Virus record (IMG/VR): IMGVR_UViG_3300042504_003161
Location: 1-20,728 of that record
DNA: 20,728 nucleotides
Strand: one strand, 5' to 3'
Source of the DNA: a virus
Shown here: piece after piece, positions 10,523-18,219 of the stretch
Layout of the letters: each line of letters begins with the position of its first letter
Numbering within the stretch: the first letter of the stretch is position 1
Made by a program: the position numbers and the translations under genes
The notes under the pieces: generated by a model
What the model saw: the letters and a program-made list of their open reading frames with translations, nothing else
Database searches by the model: none
Told to the model about the DNA's origin: nothing

Positions 10523-10553
10523 ACTCCTGTGCTAAAATAAGCATAGGAGTTTT
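10523..10553 (+). terminator. Rho-independent terminator after the holin-like gene
   Basis: ACTCCTGTGCT (10523-10533) pairs with AGCATAGGAGT (10540-10550), an 11-bp stem with one G-T pair and a 6-base loop, followed by TTT. It lies 18 bases after the stop codon. The loop carries TAAAAT preceded by TGC, which by itself resembles an extended -10. Confidence 0.75.
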
Positions 10554-10574
10554 CCTATTTAGGAGTACTAGCAA

Positions 10575-10922
10575 ATGGCAGGGCAAAAAAATTTCGAAGT
10601 AGATCAAAATGCTACTTTTACATTTATTGTTGAATATAAAGACAATAATAACTTACCCATAAACTTAACTGGGGCAAGTGCTAAAATGCAGGTCCGTGAT
10701 TCTAAAGGCGGACAAAAGTTGGCATTTTCTTTAACCTCACCAGGCGGTGGAATTACAATAGATCCACTACTTGGTAAGCTAACTATTAAAATAACTCCTA
10801 CTCAAACAAATAAACTATTTTATCCAAAATCAGAGTATGACATTATGCTTACTGATTCTAACGCTAATAAGATTAAGCTGCTAGAAGGATATATGACGCT
10901 GAGCAGGAGTGTAACTATTTAA
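10575..10922 (+). CDS. Tail/baseplate structural protein, 115 aa
   Basis: A beta-rich protein beginning MAGQKNFEVDQNATFTF. Its first 90 residues follow the pattern of phage baseplate-type domains that start with a YKDNNNLPINLTGASAKMQVR segment (residues 21-41 approximately), found at the start of upper baseplate or fibre-attachment proteins. AGGAG lies 9 bases before the ATG. Its stop overlaps the next start as TAATG. It is the first of six consecutive tail genes after the terminator, so it probably connects fibres to the baseplate. The precise role is inferred. Confidence 0.65.
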   Translation: MAGQKNFEVDQNATFTFIVEYKDNNNLPINLTGASAKMQVRDSKGGQKLAFSLTSPGGGITIDPLLGKLTIKITPTQTNKLFYPKSEYDIMLTDSNANKIKLLEGYMTLSRSVTI

Positions 10923-11389
10923 TGGCCGAAAAAGTAATCGTAAACGAAGAAACAAACCTTGTTGTTGTAAAAGAAAATATAAATGCTGTTAAAATTTCTT
11001 CTCCTGGCCCACAAGGACCAAGAGGAAAAACCATTCTCAACGGAGAAGGTGCACCAGCAGACAACCTTGGCCTAGAGGGAGATTTTTACTATGATAAAAA
11101 TACTTCTAGGTTTTATGGCCCTAAGCTATCAGACCTAACATGGGCAAATGCCACAAATTATCTGTTAAACGCAATGACCCTTACCTACAATTTTGCTATA
11201 GGTCAAGTTACTGGTCCAGTTAACGGCGTATACTCAGTTTCTATAGTTCATAATTTAGGATACAACCCTAACGTAACGATAAAAGCTAGTTCTGGAGATA
11301 TATTAGAAACAGGAATAGACTATAATAGTATTAATCAATTAACACTGACAATGGCTCAACCATTTTCAGGGACAGCATATCTGTCTTAA
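10922..11389 (+). CDS. Fibre-associated structural protein with short collagen-like stub, 155 aa
   Basis: The 155-residue product begins MAEKVIVNEETNLVVV, continues with a single short collagen-like stretch (GPQGPRG, residues 29-35), and then the segment GDFYYDKNTSRFYGPK (53-68), typical of phage fibre and host-contact proteins. The C-terminal part is a beta-rich domain (about 90-155) with a HNLGYNPNVTI segment also seen in fibre tips. Collagen-like stubs in phages mark trimeric fibres. Start overlaps the previous gene as TAATG, so both proteins are probably made in step. Confidence 0.65.
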   Translation: MAEKVIVNEETNLVVVKENINAVKISSPGPQGPRGKTILNGEGAPADNLGLEGDFYYDKNTSRFYGPKLSDLTWANATNYLLNAMTLTYNFAIGQVTGPVNGVYSVSIVHNLGYNPNVTIKASSGDILETGIDYNSINQLTLTMAQPFSGTAYLS

Positions 11390-11399
11390 GGAGAAGTAA

Positions 11400-12878
11400 A
11401 TGGCAAAATTATTCGTAACAAATATTAACCTCAATAAAAATGAGTTGTTAAATGCTCGAATTCAAAATTTAAGTACACCGCCATCTAGTCCAGTAACTGG
11501 TCAGATTTACTATGATAATTCTGACAACTTCCTGTATTTCTGGAATGGCTCAGAATGGTTAAGAGCTTCAGGCGATTTTGGAGATGGTAATTATACTACC
11601 AGAATTAGATTTGGACAGTCTGTTAATCACGGCTCTTCCATCTATGTTGCACGAGCAGATCACACTCATGATGTAGCCGATATTTTAGGTACAGCAAATC
11701 AAATTACAGTAACCAAAGCGGCAAACGGTGACTCTACTTTATCTATACCAACTCAATTAACAGTAACAAATATTGATGCTGCGACCTTAGATACAACAGG
11801 AGATTCAAATGTTGGCGGAAACTTTGATGTAACTGGCACAACAAAATTAGACAACACCTTAACGGTAGATGGAGCCACAGAATTAAATAGCTCTTTAAAC
11901 GTAGATGGTGCAGCGACACTTGGTTCAACATTAACCGTAACTGGAGCAACTACTCTAAACGGAGCAGTGGGAATTAATGCAAATACTACAATTAATGGAG
12001 ACGTAACACTATCTGGAGCAACTTCAGATCTTTCTGTTGGTGGAAACACAACAGTAACTGGCACCTCTACTTTAAATGGTGCTACAACAGTAAACAACAC
12101 ACTAAAAGCAACTGGTGCTGTAGACTTTGACGCTACATTAAATGTAGATGGAGCGACAACAGTAGGTGGGCAACTTACAGTAAACAACGCAGTTGATATT
12201 AACGGAAGCGCAGACATATCAGCAAACCTTGTTGTAGGTGGAACAACCGATTTAAATTCAACACTAGATGTATCTGGAGCTGCTCAGTTTGACTCTACAT
12301 TAGGAGTAACTGGAAATGTAATCTTAGGTGCAGATCTTTCTGTTGGAGATGATTTAACAGTAACTGGAGACGCTTCAGTAGGCGGAACATTTGCGGCTAC
12401 TGGGGACGCAACCTTTGGAGGAAACTTACAGGTTAACGGAAGTCTCAATGTTCAAGGTTCAATTAACGCAATAAATACAACTCAAGTAAATATCTCTGAC
12501 AACAAGATTAACCTTAACAGCGACATGCCTGTTGGTCAAACACCAACAGTTGATGCTGGTTTAGTAGTTCACCGTGGTGCTGAAGCTGATGCTTACCTAA
12601 CATGGAATGAAACTTTAAACCAATGGGAGATCGGACTTGAGTCAGGTCCACAACATGCTCTTACAAGGAAATTTGTTTCTTTAATTGGAGACGGAGTTGC
12701 TTTAAATTGGCCTATTACACACAATATAGGAACAAGAGAAGTAAGTGTACAGATTTATGATTCAGCAACTTACGATACAGTAGAGGCAGATGTAGTAAGA
12801 ACATCCGAAAATGTCGTAACCGTATCTTTTGCTGCACCGCCGCCAGCCCAATCATTTAAGGTAGTAATTATAGGCTAA
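11400..12878 (+). CDS. Tail fibre protein with beta-helix-like repeats, 492 aa
   Basis: ATG at 11400 with AAGGAG 7 bases upstream. Residues 1-55 form an adaptor ([18 protein letters not shown] and FWNGSEW) that is paralogous to the next gene. An HTH residue triplet (ADHTHDVAD, about 86-94) resembles His motifs of fibres. Residues about 105-345 are irregular short repeats of the type [11 protein letters not shown] and LNVDGA, expected to fold as a trimeric beta-helix shaft. Then come a [12 protein letters not shown] segment and a DAGLVVHRG domain (about 380-420), and a C-terminal beta domain. Should bind host surface or form the fibre shaft. Receptor unknown. Confidence 0.82.
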   Translation: MAKLFVTNINLNKNELLNARIQNLSTPPSSPVTGQIYYDNSDNFLYFWNGSEWLRASGDFGDGNYTTRIRFGQSVNHGSSIYVARADHTHDVADILGTANQITVTKAANGDSTLSIPTQLTVTNIDAATLDTTGDSNVGGNFDVTGTTKLDNTLTVDGATELNSSLNVDGAATLGSTLTVTGATTLNGAVGINANTTINGDVTLSGATSDLSVGGNTTVTGTSTLNGATTVNNTLKATGAVDFDATLNVDGATTVGGQLTVNNAVDINGSADISANLVVGGTTDLNSTLDVSGAAQFDSTLGVTGNVILGADLSVGDDLTVTGDASVGGTFAATGDATFGGNLQVNGSLNVQGSINAINTTQVNISDNKINLNSDMPVGQTPTVDAGLVVHRGAEADAYLTWNETLNQWEIGLESGPQHALTRKFVSLIGDGVALNWPITHNIGTREVSVQIYDSATYDTVEADVVRTSENVVTVSFAAPPPAQSFKVVIIG

Positions 12879-13183
12879 TGGCAAAAAAATTTCTGACCCC
12901 AATACAACTGGTAACTCTAGAAGAGCCACCAGCTAACCCCTTAGTTGGTCAGATTTATTTTAATTTAAACGAACAAACCATAAAGGCTTATAACGGAACG
13001 GTTTGGTATGATGTAGCTGGTCCAAAAGCAATTTTGGAACACATTCACGGCTCAGATAATCAAGTTTCTGAAGTTTCTTATGCAGACTATGTAGATGATG
13101 ACAGAGTTTTTGCAGATAGCTCAAGTTCAAGTGCAACATTTATAAATGATTTTTTAGATGGAGGTAATGCAAGTGGCAATTAG
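12878..13183 (+). CDS. Small fibre-adaptor protein, 101 aa
   Basis: The 101-residue product repeats the first domain of the preceding fibre gene: [11 protein letters not shown] versus [11 protein letters not shown], then PPANPLVGQIYFN and YNGTVWYDV. It has a HIHG motif (about 52-55) and an acidic, Ser-rich tail. It overlaps both neighbours: TAATG with the previous gene, and 11 bases with the next. It may be a free-standing attachment domain, or what remains of a fibre that lost its shaft. Both are inference. Confidence 0.65.
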   Translation: MAKKFLTPIQLVTLEEPPANPLVGQIYFNLNEQTIKAYNGTVWYDVAGPKAILEHIHGSDNQVSEVSYADYVDDDRVFADSSSSSATFINDFLDGGNASGN

Positions 13184-16100
13184 AATTCAATTACGTAGAG
13201 ACACTGCAGCAAATTGGGGTTCAGTAAACCCAATACTAAGAGCTGGAGAAGTTGGAATTGAAACAGACTCACTACGCTTTAAAATTGGTGACGGTTCATC
13301 CACTTGGTCAAGCAGACCATATGTTAACGTATTACCTTCCGAACTTACAGAACTTTCTCAAGATGCTGTAAATCAAGCACTTACTGCTGGTAACGGAATT
13401 ACAAAAGTATACAATGATGCAGCAAACACCATTACAGTATCTGTTGATACTTCAGTAATTGCAAATAAACAATATGTAGATGACTCATTGGCTGCAGTTT
13501 TAGACACTGCCCCAGAGTTACTTAACACTCTTAATGAATTAGCTGCCGCTATTGGAGATGACCCTAACTTCTTTGCATCAGTTGCAGCAAATTTAGCTTC
13601 TCACGAAGCAGACACCACAAATATTCACGGCATTCCAGATACAAGTATTTTAATAACAACTACTGGAACACAAACATTAACAAATAAGACTTTAACAAGC
13701 CCAGTTATTAATACACCAACTGGAATAGTTAAGTCCGACGTAGGCCTTGCAAATGTAGACAACACATCAGACATTAATAAGCCTGTATCTACAGCTCAAG
13801 CCACAGCAGACAGTCTTGTAGCGTCAAACGCAGCATCAGCTCTTGCTGCACACGAAGCAGACACAACTAATATTCACGGAATTACAGATACATCAAAATT
13901 AATTACTGATGATGGGATTCAAACTCTTACAAATAAAACAATTGTTAGCCCAAATATTACTGGAGTTCCAACAGCTCCTACGGCTACACCTGGAACCAAT
14001 ACAACTCAAATTGCAACCACACAGTTTGTTAAAACCGCTGTAGATAATTTAATTGACGGAGCTCCTGGAGTTTTAGATACATTAAATGAGCTTGCAGCAG
14101 CCATAAATGATGATCCAGCATTTTTTAATAATGTTGCAACAAATCTAGCTAGCCATGAAGCTGACACAACTAACGTCCATGGAATAGCAGACACCAGCCT
14201 CCTTGTAACAACAACTGGAACACAGACTCTTACAAATAAGACTCTTACAACTCCAACAATTAATGGAGGAGAAATTACCGAAGTTGGCGGAACCCCACGT
14301 ATTCATGGTATATATCTTCCACAACCACACTTCATTACTTTTGAAGGTGCAACCAATAATGAGTTTGAGACAGTTTTAACAACTGTAGACCCAACAGCAG
14401 ATAGAACAGTAAGTCTTCCAGATGCAACAACTACTCTTGTTGGAAGAGACACAGTAGACACACTTACAAATAAAACTTTAACATCTCCAGCAATAAACAC
14501 TCCTACAGGAATTACAAAATCTGACGTAGGCCTTGCAAACGTTGATAATACTTCAGATATTAATAAGCCATTGTCTACAGCTACAGTAGAAGCTTTAGCC
14601 CTTAAAGCTAACCTAGCAGATATTACAGAGCTTTCACAAGATGCAGTAAATACTTCCCTTAATGCGGGAGTTGCTTTAACTAAAACTTATGATGACAATG
14701 CAAATACAATAACAATAGATTTAGATAACACAGCAGTAGCATCAGGATCATACGGATCAACTACAAAAATTCCAACATTTACTGTAGATGCTCAAGGCCG
14801 TTTAACTGCAGCAGGAGAAACAGATGTAGCAACAAATCTTTCAATAGCTGGAGACACTGGTTCAGACACAGTTAATTTACTAACAGACTCTTTAACAGTT
14901 GAAGGCGGAGAAGGAATTGACGTGTTGGTTACAAACAACACAATTAACGTTTCTGCAGAAGATGCAACTTCTACGAATAAAGGTGTGGCATCTTTTAATC
15001 AAACAGACTTTACTGTTGCACAAGGAAATGTTACATTAAATGCTGAACGTGTACAAGACATTGTTGGAGACATGGTTACACCAACAAATACTGAAAATGG
15101 AATTGCAGTCTCATATGATGATGCAACAGCAAAGCTAAACTTTGATGTTTCCGATTTTGATGTACAGCTTTCTGGAGACGTAGTTGGTACAGCTACAGTA
15201 ACAAACCTAGCAAGTATCAATATTTCAACAACAATCCAGCCAAACTCCGTAGTCCTTGGAGACGACACAACTGGAGCATATATTGCAACAGTGGCTGGAA
15301 CAGCAAATGAGATTACAGTAGCTGGTTCAGGTGGAGAAACAGCAGCAATTACAATTGGTTTGCCAGATGACGTAACAATTACAAATAACTTATCTGTTGG
15401 AAACAATTTAACTGTTACAGGAGATTTAACCGTAAATGGAACTACGACTACAATTAACTCAACAACAGTTTCTGTTGACGATAAAAACATAATTCTTTCA
15501 GATATTTCTAGCCCAACAGATGCATCTTCTGACGGTGGAGGAATTACTCTTAAAGGAGATACCGATCACAATTTTTCTTGGACTAATGCAACAGACGCTT
15601 GGACCTCTACAGAAAACATAGACTTAAATTCTGGAAGATCTTATATGATTAATGGATCTTCAATACTTACATCAAATTCTCTTTTTAACATTAACACAGA
15701 CAATATTGGTAAAATTACTCAAAAACAATCTTCATCATTTTTAGCTTCAGAAGTTTTACGAAATGGTGAAATTGGATTTGAAACAGATACACTTCAAATA
15801 AAGATTGGTAACGGAACCTCTACTTGGGCACAGCTTGAATATGTTACAGTTACTCCAGATGGACTACAAAATAACTTAGGTGATTATATTCCACTAAATC
15901 AATTAGATGCTCCTGGTGGTGCAGTAAAATTAGATAATGACGGAAATGTTTTAGCTCAAAAGAGTGTAATATTAAATTCAGATCATGATCCAGCCACCGC
16001 TCCTCAACCAGGAACAAACTATGGAATTATTGTTGAAAGAGGAACTTCTACAGATGCAGGAATAGTTTGGGATGAAACAGTAGACCAATGGAAAGTATTT

Positions 16101-18215
16101 GAAAATGGAAATGCATATAATCCTATTGCATCACAAAACTATGTAGCCCAGAATCTTGCAGTAGAAATTAGTAGTCATAATAATGATACTACAGGCGTTC
16201 ACGGAATATTAAACACTGCCGATTTAGTAACTGAATCTGAATTAACAGCTGCAATAACAATATCTGAAACATCAACTGCAACAGCAATTGCAACAGCAGT
16301 TTCAGCTCATCACAATGATACTACAGCAGTTCACGGTATTGCAGATACAGCACAGTTAGTTACTCAAACACAATTAACTGCACAAGGTACAACATTAAGC
16401 GCTGATATAGCTACAGCATCAAGCTCAGCCGCTTTAAATTTAGCAATTCATGAAGCAGACACAACAAATATACATGGAATTACAGATACATCACAACTTG
16501 CATATCAGTCAGATGTCTCTGCTGCCGAAACTGCAGCAGCCACAGCCCTTGCATCTCACGAATCAGACACAACAAATATTCACGGAATTGCAAACACTGC
16601 TCTTTTAGCAACAACATCTTATGTTGATACACAAGTTGCACAGGCTAGCGTTACAGATAAAGCTTACACTGATGCTGAAATTCAAGAATTAGATCTATCA
16701 ATTGCAACAGATTTATCTACACTAGATGCTTCATTAAAACAGTATACAGATTATGGTATAGCTCAAGAAGTAATTGCTAGAAATAGCAGAATAGCTTCAG
16801 ATATAACTGCACATCAAAATGATACAACTTCAGTTCATGGAATAGCAGATACTAGCGTACTAGCAACTAACTCGTCTGTTTCTTCAGCAATATCTACTCA
16901 CAACTCTGATACAACTGATGTTCATGGAATTGCTGATACTGCTCTTTTAACAACACAATCTTATGTTGCCTCTGCTATATCAACACAGGCTGGAATAACA
17001 GAAGGCGCTGCAAACTCCTTTACAACTTCAGCAGTATCAACACACAATACTGCTACAACATCGGTTCACGGAATATCTAACACAGCCAACCTTGTATACA
17101 CAAATGATGTAAGGCTTTCTGATACAAGAGTTCCAACAGATAATTCTGTAGGAACTGCAAAAATTATTAATGACGCAGTAACAAATGAAAAAATATTTGG
17201 AGGAATTGATCAGTCTAAGATAACTAATTTAGTTTCAGATTTATCATTAAAGGCTCCATCAGAAGATCCAGTCTTTACTGGTAGCGTAACTCTTCCAACA
17301 TCAATATCTTTATCAAATTCTTCAATAATAGATCTGACACATTTATCATCAATTACTAGCTCTGTTCAGGGACAAATTAATTTAAAGGCTTCTTTATCTT
17401 CTCCAGCTCTTACTGGAATTCCTACTGCTCCAACGGCAGCACCAGGAACTACAACTACACAAATTGCTACGACAGAATACGTACATTTTGAAATAAATGA
17501 TTTGCTTAATGGTGCTCCAGCAGCCTTAGATACATTAAATGAGTTGGCAGCAGCAATTAATGATGATGCAAATTTTGCTGGAACAGTAACAACAGCCCTA
17601 GGATTAAAGGCACCACTTGCCTCACCTACATTTACTGGTACAGTAATTCTTCCAAATTCAACTATTACAGAAGCAATGATTGCAGCAAATGCAATTACAA
17701 ATGATAAAATTAGCGCATCAGCCGCAATTGATCAATCTAAAATTTCAGGTCTGGTTAGTGACCTGAATCTAAAGGCTCCAAAAGCTTCTCCAACATTTAC
17801 TGGAACGGTAACAGTTCCAACTCCAGTAAATCCAACAGATGCCGTTAATAAGGCATATGTCGATGCGGGAGCTCAAGATATTATACCTTTAGATAATTTG
17901 ACTAGCCAATTTAACGGCGCAGAACAAAGGTTCCAGCCAAAATTCAATAATACTGTAGTAAACATAACCAACCCTCTTAGGCTTTTAATAAGCATTAATG
18001 GTATAATTCAAATACTAGGAAATCAAGATAATCATTGGTTATCTCCGATACCTCAAGAAGGTTTTTTTGTAGACTCTCAGGGTTATCTGAACTTTGGAGA
18101 ACCTGTACCAAGAGGATCTACATTTGACGGTAGAGTAATGGGTGGACCTGCCACCAACTCTATAACCAAATCAAAGTATCCGTTTAGACCAATAGATATA
18201 TTATTAGGAGCGTAA
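13173..18215 (+). CDS. Giant tail fibre protein with His-rich repeats, 1680 aa
   Basis: I choose GTG at 13173, giving MAIRIQLRRDTAANW, because GGAGG lies 8 bases upstream and this is the usual start of such fibres; the frame opens earlier at 13158. Residues 1-52 match the N-terminal domain of phage tropism-type proteins (NPILRAGEVGIETDSLRFKIGDG), and a second copy lies inside the protein (about 857-890, LRNGEIGFETDTLQIKIGNG). Between 144 and about 1300 there are ten copies of H-x2-(D)-TT-x-(I/V)-HGI. The LDTLNELAAAI.DD segment occurs three times and TLTNKTLTSP blocks several times. The last 115 residues form a separate beta domain. Should be a long trimeric fibre that contacts the host. Confidence 0.85.
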   Translation: MAIRIQLRRDTAANWGSVNPILRAGEVGIETDSLRFKIGDGSSTWSSRPYVNVLPSELTELSQDAVNQALTAGNGITKVYNDAANTITVSVDTSVIANKQYVDDSLAAVLDTAPELLNTLNELAAAIGDDPNFFASVAANLASHEADTTNIHGIPDTSILITTTGTQTLTNKTLTSPVINTPTGIVKSDVGLANVDNTSDINKPVSTAQATADSLVASNAASALAAHEADTTNIHGITDTSKLITDDGIQTLTNKTIVSPNITGVPTAPTATPGTNTTQIATTQFVKTAVDNLIDGAPGVLDTLNELAAAINDDPAFFNNVATNLASHEADTTNVHGIADTSLLVTTTGTQTLTNKTLTTPTINGGEITEVGGTPRIHGIYLPQPHFITFEGATNNEFETVLTTVDPTADRTVSLPDATTTLVGRDTVDTLTNKTLTSPAINTPTGITKSDVGLANVDNTSDINKPLSTATVEALALKANLADITELSQDAVNTSLNAGVALTKTYDDNANTITIDLDNTAVASGSYGSTTKIPTFTVDAQGRLTAAGETDVATNLSIAGDTGSDTVNLLTDSLTVEGGEGIDVLVTNNTINVSAEDATSTNKGVASFNQTDFTVAQGNVTLNAERVQDIVGDMVTPTNTENGIAVSYDDATAKLNFDVSDFDVQLSGDVVGTATVTNLASINISTTIQPNSVVLGDDTTGAYIATVAGTANEITVAGSGGETAAITIGLPDDVTITNNLSVGNNLTVTGDLTVNGTTTTINSTTVSVDDKNIILSDISSPTDASSDGGGITLKGDTDHNFSWTNATDAWTSTENIDLNSGRSYMINGSSILTSNSLFNINTDNIGKITQKQSSSFLASEVLRNGEIGFETDTLQIKIGNGTSTWAQLEYVTVTPDGLQNNLGDYIPLNQLDAPGGAVKLDNDGNVLAQKSVILNSDHDPATAPQPGTNYGIIVERGTSTDAGIVWDETVDQWKVFENGNAYNPIASQNYVAQNLAVEISSHNNDTTGVHGILNTADLVTESELTAAITISETSTATAIATAVSAHHNDTTAVHGIADTAQLVTQTQLTAQGTTLSADIATASSSAALNLAIHEADTTNIHGITDTSQLAYQSDVSAAETAAATALASHESDTTNIHGIANTALLATTSYVDTQVAQASVTDKAYTDAEIQELDLSIATDLSTLDASLKQYTDYGIAQEVIARNSRIASDITAHQNDTTSVHGIADTSVLATNSSVSSAISTHNSDTTDVHGIADTALLTTQSYVASAISTQAGITEGAANSFTTSAVSTHNTATTSVHGISNTANLVYTNDVRLSDTRVPTDNSVGTAKIINDAVTNEKIFGGIDQSKITNLVSDLSLKAPSEDPVFTGSVTLPTSISLSNSSIIDLTHLSSITSSVQGQINLKASLSSPALTGIPTAPTAAPGTTTTQIATTEYVHFEINDLLNGAPAALDTLNELAAAINDDANFAGTVTTALGLKAPLASPTFTGTVILPNSTITEAMIAANAITNDKISASAAIDQSKISGLVSDLNLKAPKASPTFTGTVTVPTPVNPTDAVNKAYVDAGAQDIIPLDNLTSQFNGAEQRFQPKFNNTVVNITNPLRLLISINGIIQILGNQDNHWLSPIPQEGFFVDSQGYLNFGEPVPRGSTFDGRVMGGPATNSITKSKYPFRPIDILLGA
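13602..17080 (+). repeat. Ten diverged protein repeats with paired histidines
   Basis: Within the giant fibre gene, units with the core H-x3-TT-x-(I/V)-HGI-x-(D/N)-T recur ten times, from residue 144 to about 1300. Two adjacent long blocks (13669-13780 and 14452-14570) are also alike at DNA level around TLTNKTL...GLANVDNTSDINKP. The repeats probably arose by unequal duplication and then diverged at synonymous sites. Confidence 0.75.
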
Positions 18216-18219
18216 GCAC

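Noticed and set aside
11743-12217. Long minus-strand open frames (68 and 154 aa) inside the fibre gene
   Set aside because: Shadows of the repetitive Thr/Val/Gly codons on the plus strand; no ribosome sites.
14999-15490. Minus-strand 163-aa open frame inside the giant fibre gene
   Set aside because: A Val/Ser/Thr-rich shadow of the repeats, with no start signals.
13602-17080. Could the regular repeats be a CRISPR array?
   Set aside because: They vary in sequence and spacing at DNA level but keep one open reading frame and conserved protein motifs, so they are protein repeats.
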